The notes beneath the pieces are model-generated. The model saw only the letters and a program-made list of their open reading frames with translations, was not told the DNA's origin and did no database searches. From positions 26,353 through 90,352 of the forward strand of contig JAXLQJ010000030.1 in NCBI GenBank assembly GCA_046331705.1: a stretch of 64,000 bases of DNA. The letters are read 5' to 3'. The position numbers and the translations under genes were made by a program. The stretch comes from JADJOY01 sp046331705 [NCBI: bacterium]. GTDB taxonomy: Bacteria > JADJOY01. Of this stretch, positions 53,153-61,161 are shown piece after piece (positions within the stretch are counted from its first letter, which is position 1; the number at the start of each line of letters is the position of its first letter).

Positions 53153-54085
53153 TCAATCACACCGCGGAACCCGCACCTCGAGCTTGTCTTTGTCGGGATC
53201 GCGGAATCCGAACTCCCGTGGTGCCACCAAGGTGAAGGAGCCGGATTCCCCCGGGCCGAGTCGGCTCGGGTTGACGTTGACGTAGACGGGCGCCATCGGC
53301 GCGCCGTCGCGAAGGGCGAAACGCGTGAGCTCGACCTGCACGGTCTTGGCGACGCCCTCGCCGTTGTTCTGCACGCTGCCCACGTACGTGAGCGTCTGCG
53401 CCACCGTGTCGATGGTCTTGTCGGGCTTGCCGACGAGCTGCACGCTGCAGCGTCCCGCGGGCGTCACGGGCGCCGTGGCCTGCGAGCTCGGGTCGCAACG
53501 CACGTAATCGATCATGAGATCGTCGCGCTCCGGGTTGCGCAGGCCCTGCTTGCGGTAGTAGCCCTTGACCTCGAACGTCCCCCGCTCGCGCGGGTCGAGG
53601 TTGCTGGGCGACAGGACGCCGGATGCGGATTCGATCTGGCTGCCGTCGATCGCGCTGAAGAGCTTGAGGTGCGCCTGCACGCCTCGCGCAAGGCCGTTGC
53701 CGCCGTTCTCCACCGTGCCCCGGTACGTGATCGTCGCGTACCGAAGATCGACCGTCTTGGTGGGTTGCTCGACGTAGCGAAGCGCGCACGTGAGCGCCCC
53801 GGAGCCGCCGGTGCCGTCACCAGGCGAGCCGGACTGCTCCGGGGCGGGCGCGGCGCCGTCGCTGGAGCCGGAGGCCGACTGTACCGAGTTGAAGACGCCG
53901 CGGGGCGCCGGAGACGTGGCCGGCGGACCTCCTCCGGTTGTGTTGGCCCGGTACTCGCGCGGAATCGCCGCCTCTTGATCGACGAAGTGCAGGTTGCCCT
54001 GCGCATCGCGATACGAGAACATCTCCGCCATCGCCGGTGTGACGGACGCCAGCCACAGCGCGACAAGCAGCGTTCGTGTCCGCAT
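53153..54085 (-). CDS. Secreted DUF4124-type protein with repeated beta domains
   Basis: A 310-residue exported protein. The signal peptide (TLLVALWLASVTPAMA) leads into MFSYRDAQGNLHFVDQEAAIPREYR, the DUF4124 signature. A Ser/Gly/Pro linker (about 50-95) is followed by two similar beta-rich repeats: CALRYVEQPTKTVDLRYATITYRGTVEN and CSVQLVGKPDKTIDTVAQTLTYVGSVQN, each with a FEVKGYYRKQG/FTLVAPREFG end and a final Cys. These resemble FxLYD/CARDB-type modules. The ATG at 54085 begins the signal peptide. It is divergent from ffh. Role unknown, probably periplasmic. Confidence 0.78.
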   Translation of the reverse strand: MRTRTLLVALWLASVTPAMAEMFSYRDAQGNLHFVDQEAAIPREYRANTTGGGPPATSPAPRGVFNSVQSASGSSDGAAPAPEQSGSPGDGTGGSGALTCALRYVEQPTKTVDLRYATITYRGTVENGGNGLARGVQAHLKLFSAIDGSQIESASGVLSPSNLDPRERGTFEVKGYYRKQGLRNPERDDLMIDYVRCDPSSQATAPVTPAGRCSVQLVGKPDKTIDTVAQTLTYVGSVQNNGEGVAKTVQVELTRFALRDGAPMAPVYVNVNPSRLGPGESGSFTLVAPREFGFRDPDKDKLEVRVPRCD

Positions 54086-54095
54086 CCGTTCACCT

Positions 54096-54124
54096 TTCGA
54101 TCGCGGCGCGAACATAACCCGCGT
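54096..54124 (-). promoter_or_regulatory. Candidate promoter for the DUF4124 gene
   Basis: On the minus strand TTCGAC and TTATGT are spaced by 17 nt within the divergent gap to ffh, giving a leader of about 20 nt to the ATG at 54085. The -35 match is partial. The end positions given are approximate. Confidence 0.3.
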
Positions 54125-54143
54125 GCCGCGAGGCGTCGAACGC

Positions 54144-54172
54144 TTGCCCGCCTGCGCAGGGTCGAGTAACTT
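54144..54172 (+). promoter_or_regulatory. Candidate promoter for the ffh operon with palindromic spacer
   Basis: TTGCCC (54144-54149) and TAACTT (54167-54172) are spaced by 17 nt. The spacer contains the 10-bp palindrome CCTGCGCAGG (54151-54160). A very similar spacer followed by TAA occurs in the candidate promoter at 63945-63974. The leader to the ffh ATG would be about 48 nt. Confidence 0.4.
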
Positions 54173-54226
54173 CAGGCGTTTTTTCGAGCGCGCCGGTATC
54201 GTCGCGCGACCGAGTCGATACTCCTC

Positions 54227-55567
54227 ATGTTCGATGGGCTGAGCCAACGCCTGGAGTCCACCCTGCGCCGCATGCGCGGTCAGGGGAAGATTCGTGAGTC
54301 CAACGTCCAGGACGCCCTCGCCGAGGTGCGCACCGCGTTGCTCGAGGCCGACGTCAACCTCGGGGTCGTCAAAGGCTTCATCGAGAGCGTCACGCAGAAG
54401 GCCATGGGCGCCGAGGTGCTTCAGAGCCTCACGCCGGGCCAGCAATTCATCAAGATCGTTCATCGCGAGCTGATCGCGCTGCTCGGTGGCGAGTTCCAGG
54501 ACATCGACCTCGCCGCCCGCCCGCCCGTGCCCCTCATGCTCGTGGGCCTGCAGGGCGCGGGCAAGACCACCAGCGCCGGCAAGCTCGCGAAGTACCTCAA
54601 GAGCCAGGGCCGCGAGCCCATGCTCGTCTCGACGGACGTGCGGCGTCCGGCGGCCATGCTTCAGCTCGAGCGCCTGGGCGAGCGGATCGGCGTGAAGGTC
54701 TTCAAGCCCAAGGATCCCACCGACCCGGTCGCGATCGCACGCGCCGCGCTCAAGGAAGCCGAGGTCGGGATCGAGGACGTGTTGATCCTCGACACCGCCG
54801 GTCGGCTGCACGTGGACGACGAGCTGATGCTCGAGCTCGAGCGGCTCAAGAGCGCGGTGCTTCCTCAGGAGATCCTGCTCGTCGCCGACGCGATGACCGG
54901 CCAGGACGCGGTACAAGTGGCACGCGCGTTCGACGAGCGGCTCGACCTGGACGGCGTGATCCTCACCAAGCTCGATGGTGACGCGCGCGGCGGGGCGGCC
55001 CTGAGCATCAAGTCGGTCACGGGAAAGCCCATCAAGCTGGTCGGCATGGGCGAGAACATGGAGGCGCTCGAGCCGTTCCACCCGGATCGGATGGCGAACC
55101 GCATCCTCGGCATGGGCGACCTCCTGACCTTCATCGAGAAGGCGGAACGCGTCGTCGACGAGAAGACGGCCGTCGAGCTCGAGCGCAAGATCCAGAAGAA
55201 CTCGTTCACCATCGAGGACTTCCGCGATCAGCTCGTCGCGCTCAAGCAGATGGGATCGATCGACCAGCTCGCCGGCATGATCCCGGGCTTGAACCGCCTC
55301 ACCGCGGGCAAGGACCTCTCGGGCGCCACCAAGGAGCTCTCGAAGATCGAGGCCATCATCAATTCGATGACCCGTCAGGAGCGCGCGCGGCCGGGACTGC
55401 TGAACGCGAGTCGACGTCGCCGAATCGCCACCGGCAGCGGCACCGGCGTGGCGGACGTGAATCGATTCCTCAAGCAATACGATCAAATGACCAAGCTGAT
55501 GAAACGCATGGCATCGCCGGGAGGTCGAATCTTCCAGGGGATGCGCTTGGGGGCTCGCCCCCACTGA
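54227..55567 (+). CDS. ffh: Signal recognition particle protein Ffh
   Basis: A 446-residue SRP GTPase. The N domain starts MFDGLSQRLESTLRRMRGQGKI. The G domain has the P-loop GLQGAGKTTSAGKLA, then DVRRPAAMLQL, the G3 DTAGRLHVDDELM and G4 TKLDGDARGGAALS. The methionine-containing M domain (about 300-430; MIPGLNRL, QYDQMTKLMKRM) binds 4.5S RNA and signal peptides. It targets ribosomes making membrane proteins. It opens the ffh-rpsP-khpA-rimM-trmD-rplS operon found widely in bacteria. No 4.5S RNA gene was recognised in the window. Confidence 0.96.
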   Translation: MFDGLSQRLESTLRRMRGQGKIRESNVQDALAEVRTALLEADVNLGVVKGFIESVTQKAMGAEVLQSLTPGQQFIKIVHRELIALLGGEFQDIDLAARPPVPLMLVGLQGAGKTTSAGKLAKYLKSQGREPMLVSTDVRRPAAMLQLERLGERIGVKVFKPKDPTDPVAIARAALKEAEVGIEDVLILDTAGRLHVDDELMLELERLKSAVLPQEILLVADAMTGQDAVQVARAFDERLDLDGVILTKLDGDARGGAALSIKSVTGKPIKLVGMGENMEALEPFHPDRMANRILGMGDLLTFIEKAERVVDEKTAVELERKIQKNSFTIEDFRDQLVALKQMGSIDQLAGMIPGLNRLTAGKDLSGATKELSKIEAIINSMTRQERARPGLLNASRRRRIATGSGTGVADVNRFLKQYDQMTKLMKRMASPGGRIFQGMRLGARPH

Positions 55568-55647
55568 TTCCGAAGCTACGGGGCGGGGACCGAGCATCTG
55601 GGAAGTGGCCCAGATTCCGGCGGCCCGTCCGAGGAGACGTGATCGAC

Positions 55648-55914
55648 ATGGCCGTTCGCATTCGTTTGGCTCGAGCCGGCGCCAAGGGTAAGCCGTTTTA
55701 CCGCGTCGTGGCCGCGGACTCGCAGTTCCCGCGCGACGGGCGCTATCTGGAAGCGCTCGGAACGTACGATCCGCGGAAGAGCCCGCCCGAGGTGAAGCTG
55801 AAGGTGGACCGCGTGAAGCACTGGCTCGGTCAAGGCGCACTGCCCACCGACACCCTCAAGCGCTTCCTGAAGCCTTCCGCCCTCGGCACCGAGTCCGCCG
55901 CCAAGGCGGGCTGA
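55648..55914 (+). CDS. rpsP: 30S ribosomal protein S16
   Basis: An 88-residue protein: MAVRIRLARAGAKGKPFYRVVAADSQFPRDGRYLEALGTYDP, the whole of which is diagnostic for S16, then VDRVKHWLGQGALPTDTLKRFL. The ATG at 55648 is used; a GTG nine bases upstream would sit only 2 nt from the GAGGAG ribosome site (55631-55636), too close for initiation. It lies 80 nt after ffh. Confidence 0.97.
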   Translation: MAVRIRLARAGAKGKPFYRVVAADSQFPRDGRYLEALGTYDPRKSPPEVKLKVDRVKHWLGQGALPTDTLKRFLKPSALGTESAAKAG

Positions 55915-55994
55915 ACGCCGCCACCCGTACCGCGCCCACCCCGGCGCGGTAGGATGTTCGTGGACCTCCCGACCCGTCGCACCGAGACCGATCG

Positions 55995-56225
55995 ATGAAG
56001 GCGCTCATCGAGTTCATCGCCCGCTCCCTCGTGGATCGGCCCGACGAGGTGGAGGTTCGAGAGGTCCCTTCGGACCGCGGGCTGGTGCTCGAGCTCAAGG
56101 TCGCGCGCGAGGATCTCGGCAAGGTCATCGGCAAGCAGGGACGTACCGCCCGCGCCCTTCGCACCGTCCTGAGCGCCGCGGCGCTCAAGGCCTCCCAGCG
56201 AACGGTCCTCGAGATCCTGGAGTGA
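55995..56225 (+). CDS. khpA: KH-domain RNA-binding protein KhpA
   Basis: A 76-residue single KH domain: [21 protein letters not shown], then [24 protein letters not shown] with the GxxG loop as GKQG. This is the standard KhpA (YlqC) length and its normal place between rpsP and rimM. It binds RNA, usually with KhpB/Jag, in cell division and translation control. Confidence 0.95.
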   Translation: MKALIEFIARSLVDRPDEVEVREVPSDRGLVLELKVAREDLGKVIGKQGRTARALRTVLSAAALKASQRTVLEILE

Positions 56226-56281
56226 TCGGAAGCCGCGAGCCGGCCCGATCGAATCCGTGAGAGCCTGCGTGAGCCACCGCC

Positions 56282-56971
56282 ATGAACGCGACCCCGGACT
56301 CACCCCGCTCCCCTCGCGCCCGATCGCGTGCAACCGATCGGACGCCAGCCTCGATCGCTGAGCCGCTCGCCGTCGTGCCGGTCGGGCGCGTGCTGCGCGC
56401 CCACGGAGTGCACGGCGCGCTCGTGGTGCGCGCCTTCGGCGACACCCTGGCCTCGTTACGCAGAGGAGAACGGATCTGGGCACGGGGACGGGACTCGCGC
56501 GTCACCGAACGATCGCTCACGGTCGAAGCCGTCCGTCCGACGCACGCGGACCTCTGCCTCGTCGAGCTGGATCCGGTGCACACCCGCGAAGACGGCCAGG
56601 CGCTCAACGGCCTGGAGCTCTGCGTGCCACGCGAGCGGCTTCCCCAGCTCGCCGCCGACGAATACTACCGGGCCGACCTGCTGGGGCTTGCGGTGCACAG
56701 CCCGGCCGGTGATCGCCTCGGCGAGATCGTGGGCTTCCTCGATCTACCCCAGCACGACGTCCTCGTCGTTCGCGGCGAGGCGGGTGAGCTGCTGCTACCG
56801 ATGGCCGAAGGAACGATTCACGAGATCGATCTCGCCTCGCGCCGCGTCGTCGCGACACCGTTTCTCGACGAGGCACGACCCACCCCCCGGGTGCGGGCAC
56901 GACGCCCGGACCGCCAGCAGCGCGCAGCGGGGACGTCCGGAGAGTCGAAGCGCGCGAGCGCACCCCGCTGA
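56282..56971 (+). CDS. rimM: Ribosome maturation factor RimM
   Basis: A 229-residue protein. VPVGRVLRAHGVHGALVVRAFGD is the RimM N-terminal hallmark (about 32-54), and the PRC-barrel part reads EYYRADLLGLAVHSPAGDRLGEIVGFLDLPQHDVLVVRG with PMAEGTIHEIDLASRRVV near its end. A 27-residue polar N-terminal extension and an Arg-rich tail make it longer than E. coli RimM (182). It assists 30S head assembly through S19. It sits 56 nt after khpA and 15 nt before trmD. Confidence 0.95.
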   Translation: MNATPDSPRSPRARSRATDRTPASIAEPLAVVPVGRVLRAHGVHGALVVRAFGDTLASLRRGERIWARGRDSRVTERSLTVEAVRPTHADLCLVELDPVHTREDGQALNGLELCVPRERLPQLAADEYYRADLLGLAVHSPAGDRLGEIVGFLDLPQHDVLVVRGEAGELLLPMAEGTIHEIDLASRRVVATPFLDEARPTPRVRARRPDRQQRAAGTSGESKRASAPR

Positions 56972-56986
56972 GCGAAGCAACGCCCC

Positions 56987-57796
56987 ATGCACTTCCACGT
57001 CCTCACCCTCTTTCCGAACCTCGTCGCCCCCTACCTCGGCGACGGGGTGCTGGCGCGCGGCGCGCGCGCCGGCTTGGTGACCGTCGAGGTGCACGACATC
57101 CGCGACGAGGGCGAGGGAAAGCACCGAGTCGTGGACGACGCGCCTTTCGGCGGAGGCGCCGGCATGGTGATGAAGCCCGGCCCGCTGGTGCGCTGGATCC
57201 GCCGCCTGAAGGAGCGCGCCGCGCGCGCGCGCGTGGTCTTCCTCTCTCCCCAGGGACGACTCTTCGATCATCACGTCGCCGAGCGCCTCGCCTCCGAGGA
57301 CGAGCTGATCCTGCTGTGCGGGCGCTACGAGGGCATCGACGAGCGCGTGCGCGAGCATTTCGTGGACGACGAGATCTCGATCGGCGACTACGTGCTCACC
57401 GGCGGCGAGCTGGCGGCGCTGGTCGTGATCGACGCCGTGAGCCGCTTCGTGCCGGGCGTCGTCGGCAACGAGGAGTCGGTTCGAACCGATTCCCTCGCGG
57501 ACGGCTTGCTCAAGCACCCCCAGTACACGCAACCTCGAGAGTTCGAAGGCATCTCCGTGCCCGCGGTGCTCCTCTCCGGCGATCACGGAAAGATCGCCGC
57601 GTGGCGCCGCGAGGAAACCATCAAGCGCACCGCCGCGCGGCGCCCTGAGCTGCTGGCCGGAGCTCGCCTGAGCCCGGCGGAGCGAACGCTGGCCGCCAGC
57701 GCACGAGCCCACGGCCCGAGCACCCCCGACACGCGAATCCTCGCCGAAGACCCAGAGCCCAAACCGCTGAGACCCGAGACCCACGGAGGGATGTGA
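56987..57796 (+). CDS. trmD: tRNA (guanine-N1)-methyltransferase TrmD
   Basis: A 269-residue SPOUT enzyme. It starts [17 protein letters not shown], then has [18 protein letters not shown] and the trefoil-knot SAM site [35 protein letters not shown], followed by [30 protein letters not shown]. It makes m1G37 in tRNAs to prevent frameshifting. rplS begins 1 nt after its stop, so the two are tightly coupled. Confidence 0.97.
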   Translation: MHFHVLTLFPNLVAPYLGDGVLARGARAGLVTVEVHDIRDEGEGKHRVVDDAPFGGGAGMVMKPGPLVRWIRRLKERAARARVVFLSPQGRLFDHHVAERLASEDELILLCGRYEGIDERVREHFVDDEISIGDYVLTGGELAALVVIDAVSRFVPGVVGNEESVRTDSLADGLLKHPQYTQPREFEGISVPAVLLSGDHGKIAAWRREETIKRTAARRPELLAGARLSPAERTLAASARAHGPSTPDTRILAEDPEPKPLRPETHGGM

Positions 57797-57797
57797 C

Positions 57798-58193
57798 ATG
57801 GAACGAATCGCGCAATTCGAGAGCGGCGTGGCCGCGCAGACTGGCGCTCGCCAGATCGAGTTCGAGCCGGGCGACACCGTCAAGGTGGCGACCAAGATCG
57901 TGGAAGGCGACAAGGAACGGATTCAGATCTTCCAGGGCACCGTGATCCGGATTCGCAAGAATCGCGCGCGCACCACGTTCACGGTCCGCAAGACGTCGTA
58001 CGGCGTGGGTGTCGAGCGCGTGTTCCCGCTGCACGCCCCATCGGTGGTCTCCGTCGAGGTCGTGATGAAGGGCAGCGTGCGACGCGCGAAGCTCTACTAC
58101 CTCCGTGACCTCAAGGGTAAGGCGAGTCGAATCCGCGAGCGTCGTGACGACGTGCGCAGCGACGAGACCGCCGAGAGCGCACCGGCCGAGTGA
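57798..58193 (+). CDS. rplS: 50S ribosomal protein L19
   Basis: A 131-residue protein: [34 protein letters not shown], then [29 protein letters not shown] and [22 protein letters not shown], which cover the L19 family signature. A C-terminal acidic tail of about 15 residues is extra. GGAGGG precedes the ATG at 57798. It is at the 30S-50S interface. Confidence 0.97.
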   Translation: MERIAQFESGVAAQTGARQIEFEPGDTVKVATKIVEGDKERIQIFQGTVIRIRKNRARTTFTVRKTSYGVGVERVFPLHAPSVVSVEVVMKGSVRRAKLYYLRDLKGKASRIRERRDDVRSDETAESAPAE

Positions 58194-58205
58194 TTCCTTC
58201 CGCGG

Positions 58206-58607
58206 ATGCGATCCGCGGAAGCACGCAGCGAAGCCGTGCGGCGGCAAGAGGTCGGACGCCTTGGCGAGGACCTGGCTGCTTCTCACCTGAAGCAGGCCGG
58301 GCTCGCGATCCGGGACCGAAACTGGCGCTGCCGCTACGGCGAGATCGACCTGATCTGCACCGAGGGCGCGACCGTGGTCTTCGCCGAGGTCCGCACGCTG
58401 CGGACCCGACGGCGAGGTCGCCCCGAGGCGAGCGTCGCGCTCGACAAGCGGCGCACCCTGGTGCGCGCGAGTCAGATGTGGCTGCAGCGCAACGGCGGCT
58501 CGGACCGTCCCATCCGCTACGACGTGGTCGCGATCGAGCTGGGCGGCCCCGAGCCGGTGATCCGCCACACCCGCGGCGCCTTCGACGCATCGGGCGACGT
58601 GCTGTGA
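58206..58607 (+). CDS. UPF0102 (YraN) family endonuclease-like protein
   Basis: A 133-residue protein with the YraN layout: VGRLGEDLAASHLKQAGLAIRDRNWRCRYGEIDLICTEGATVVFAEVRTLRTRRRG. The PD-(D/E)xK-type core is recognisable (GEIDLI with Asp, then AEV-x), but the catalytic Lys of the usual EVK is Arg here (AEVR). The later part reads SQMWLQRNGGSDRPIRYDVVAIELGG. It lies 12 nt after rplS and is in the same operon. The biochemical role of YraN is unclear. Confidence 0.88.
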   Translation: MRSAEARSEAVRRQEVGRLGEDLAASHLKQAGLAIRDRNWRCRYGEIDLICTEGATVVFAEVRTLRTRRRGRPEASVALDKRRTLVRASQMWLQRNGGSDRPIRYDVVAIELGGPEPVIRHTRGAFDASGDVL

Positions 58608-58635
58608 GACCCTGCGAACGGCGAGCGCGCCCGCG

Positions 58636-59520
58636 ATGAGCTCACCGCACGGCGGGACCCTGTTCGTGGTCGGGACGCCGATCGGCAACCTCGAGGACCT
58701 CACCCCGCGGGCACGGCGGACGCTCGCCGAGGTCTCGCTGATCCTCGCCGAGGACACGCGCCGGCTGCGCGCGCTGGCTCCCCAGGGAGGCTTTCGCGCG
58801 CGGCTGCTCAGCATCCCCGCCCCGCGCGAGCACCAGCGCATCGACACGCTCCTCGATCACCTCGCGGGCGGCGGCTCGGCGGCGTTGGTCACGGACGCCG
58901 GAATGCCCGTCATCTCCGATCCCGGCGCACACCTCGTTCGTGCCGCTCGTGAAGCCGGATACCGCGTGGTGCCGATCCCCGGGGTGAGCGCCGTTGCAAC
59001 TGCGCTCGCGGCGGCGGGACCGCCAGCGCCGACCTTTCTCTTCCTGGGATTCCTGCCGGCGCACGGAACCGAGCGCCGCCGACGCATGGACGAGATCGCG
59101 CGCTCGGCGCACACGGTGGTGATCTTCGAGGCGCCGCACCGCTTGCGACGCACGCTCACCGAGCTGGCCGAGGCGTGCGGCCCGGCGCGGCGAATCGTGA
59201 TCGCGCGCGAGCTGACCAAGCTTCACGAGGAGATCCTCGCGGGTCCGCTTCAGACGCTGGTCGCGGAGCTGCCGGAGCTCGTGCGCGGCGAGATCACCCT
59301 CGTCGTCGATCCCGCGGACCCCGACTCGATGCCCGCAGCCGGCGTCGAGCCGGCGCCCGACGCCGAAGCGGTGCTCGCGCGGCTTCTCGGCGAGGGCCGC
59401 TCGACCGCGCAGGCGGCGCGCGAGGCGGCGCGCGCGCTCAAGCGCGATCGTCGCGAGCTCTATCGACTCGCGATCGAGATCCAGGCTCGGCTCGGCCGTC
59501 GCGACGAGCCGGCTCAGTAA
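58636..59520 (+). CDS. rsmI: 16S rRNA (cytidine-2'-O)-methyltransferase RsmI
   Basis: A 294-residue tetrapyrrole-methylase-fold enzyme. TLFVVGTPIGNLEDLTPRARRTLAEVSLILAEDTRR is the RsmI N-terminus, and SAALVTDAGMPVISDPGAHLVRAAREAGYRVVPIPGVSAV and TVVIFEAPHRLRRTLTELAEACG follow. It methylates C1402 of 16S rRNA. Its stop overlaps the convergent acyP stop region by 7 nt. It is the last gene of the ffh operon. Confidence 0.95.
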   Translation: MSSPHGGTLFVVGTPIGNLEDLTPRARRTLAEVSLILAEDTRRLRALAPQGGFRARLLSIPAPREHQRIDTLLDHLAGGGSAALVTDAGMPVISDPGAHLVRAAREAGYRVVPIPGVSAVATALAAAGPPAPTFLFLGFLPAHGTERRRRMDEIARSAHTVVIFEAPHRLRRTLTELAEACGPARRIVIARELTKLHEEILAGPLQTLVAELPELVRGEITLVVDPADPDSMPAAGVEPAPDAEAVLARLLGEGRSTAQAAREAARALKRDRRELYRLAIEIQARLGRRDEPAQ

Positions 59521-59831
59521 CGAACGCGGAACTCGCGCTCGTCGGCGCTCGCTTCCCAGCACAGCTCGAGCTCGTCGACACGCGCCGAGCGTGGACCATG
59601 ACGGCACCACGCCACCGCGGCCTCGACGGCCTGGCGCGGCCCCTCGAACACCGCCTCGACGCGCCCGTCGGGGAGATTCCGCACCCACCCCGCCAGACCC
59701 AGCCGCGCGGCTTCCTCGGCGGTCGCTCCCCGGAACCACACCCCCTGAACGCGCCCCGCGACCCAGACGTGGGCGCGCACGAGTGTGTCGTCGGCTCGCG
59801 TGCCGCCGGGGTTCGGTGGGATTGCCCGCAT
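59514..59831 (-). CDS. acyP: Acylphosphatase
   Basis: A 105-residue protein with the acylphosphatase blocks VRAHVWVAGRVQGVWFRGATAEEAARLGLAGWVRNLPDGRVEAVFEG. Arg in GVWFR and Asn in WVRNLPDG are the catalytic residues. It hydrolyses acyl phosphates such as carbamoyl phosphate. The first 15 residues are an extra polar leader. It ends 7 nt inside rsmI on the opposite strand. Confidence 0.94.
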   Translation of the reverse strand: MRAIPPNPGGTRADDTLVRAHVWVAGRVQGVWFRGATAEEAARLGLAGWVRNLPDGRVEAVFEGPRQAVEAAVAWCRHGPRSARVDELELCWEASADEREFRVRY

Positions 59832-59854
59832 GGTGGCCGCCGATCTCGATCCGC

Positions 59855-61102
59855 TCAGAACGGATAGCCGAGGTTCGCGAAGATGGCCGAGCCCTCGGTG
59901 CCGTATCCGATGTCCACCGCCGCGACCACGTTCGGCGGCACCAGCAGCCGGATGCCCACGCCACCCACGGGCTGCATCCGCTTCCAGAACGGGTCGTTGG
60001 TGTCGAAGACCTTGCCCACGTCCAGGAACGGCGCGACCTCGAGCTGGGTGAACACGTCGAAGAGCGTGAGGTCGTAGAAGCGAATGCGCTCCTCGATCTG
60101 AAGCAGGATCTTGCCGTGATCGGCGAAGCGGTCCTCGCCGAATCCCCTGAGCTCGCTCGAGCCACCCAGCCGCGACAGCTCGAAGAACGGGACGTGATCG
60201 CCGATCACGTAGTGCGCGAGCAGCCGCACCGCGGTCACGTAACGGTGCGAGGCGCCGGACAAGAACATGCGTCCCTCGGCGTCGAAGCGCTGGAACGAGA
60301 CGTCGCCCGCCCAGTTGCGCGAGGCGATCTCGACGCCGCTCGATCCGTAGAAGCCGCCGTTCGGCATGTCGATCGAATCGCGGCTATCCCACAGCAGCGA
60401 GAAACGCGTCGCGCCGATCAAGTCGCCGTCGAGCCCCGGCGTCCCCGCGAAGCGATCGCGCGGAGAATCGATGTCGAGCGCGCTCGCGAGGACGTTCACC
60501 TTGCGGATGCGTCCCTGCACGATCGCGCGCAGCTCGTCGCGGAGGTAGACCCCGACTCCGGCGCTGCCGCCCATCTCCTCGCGGGTGTACGCGGTCTCGT
60601 CGTCCGCCGTCGATTCCGGGCCGAGGCCGAAGAACCGCTGCGTGATGAGGCGTCGATAGCCCGCCTGCCCCTCGAGGCTGTAGGTGCGGTTGAGGACGTT
60701 CGGGTTCTTGTAGTCGAGGTAATAGACCTGCTCGCTGCCGGTACCGTAGGACGCGTACGTCGTGATCTTCTCGTCGCCCTGCGGATAGAAGAAGTGCCGG
60801 AACGTGCCGGTCACGCCGAAGATGTCGCTGTACGAGACCGAGGGCGCGGTGATGCTTCGCGTGCGGGAGTCGCGGGTCTCGAGGAACGCGAGGATCAGCC
60901 CGTACGTCACGCCGGCGTTGGGGTCGGTCGAGACGAACGGCACCGGGAAGAGCTTGACGTCGGAGGCGCTCTCGGCGTGCACCGACGATGCGAGCCCGAG
61001 CAGCGCCGCCCCGACGATCCACGCCGCGTTCCACGCGCGGCGCTGCCCGCGTGCCCGCTCGGTCGACGAGCACCCCCGGGCCTCACGGCGAGCCGAGCGC
61101 AT
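59855..61102 (-). CDS. Omp85-like (surface antigen D15/BamA-type) outer-membrane barrel
   Basis: A 415-residue protein. A signal peptide (AAWIVGAALLGLASSVHA) leads to barrel strands without POTRA domains: VKLFPVPFVSTDPNAGVTYGLILAF, FSLLWDSRDSIDMPNGGFYGSSGVEI, then SRLGGSSELRGFGEDRFADHGKILLQIEERI and VDIGYGTEGSAIFANLGYPF. The RGF and RDSxxxPxxG motifs are those of the Omp85 superfamily barrel. It lacks the N-terminal repeats of BamA/TamA, so it resembles patatin- or Sam35-type solitary D15 barrels. Role unknown. Confidence 0.85.
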   Translation of the reverse strand: MRSARREARGCSSTERARGQRRAWNAAWIVGAALLGLASSVHAESASDVKLFPVPFVSTDPNAGVTYGLILAFLETRDSRTRSITAPSVSYSDIFGVTGTFRHFFYPQGDEKITTYASYGTGSEQVYYLDYKNPNVLNRTYSLEGQAGYRRLITQRFFGLGPESTADDETAYTREEMGGSAGVGVYLRDELRAIVQGRIRKVNVLASALDIDSPRDRFAGTPGLDGDLIGATRFSLLWDSRDSIDMPNGGFYGSSGVEIASRNWAGDVSFQRFDAEGRMFLSGASHRYVTAVRLLAHYVIGDHVPFFELSRLGGSSELRGFGEDRFADHGKILLQIEERIRFYDLTLFDVFTQLEVAPFLDVGKVFDTNDPFWKRMQPVGGVGIRLLVPPNVVAAVDIGYGTEGSAIFANLGYPF

Positions 61103-61161
61103 CTCCGACAGGCTCCTAACACACGCCCGAAAACGGCAACAAGCAACCGGTTGCGCGGCGG

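Noticed and set aside
53153-55840. Longer minus-strand frame extending the DUF4124 gene upstream across ffh
   Set aside because: The signal peptide at 54085 fixes the true start; the extension is antisense to ffh and rpsP.
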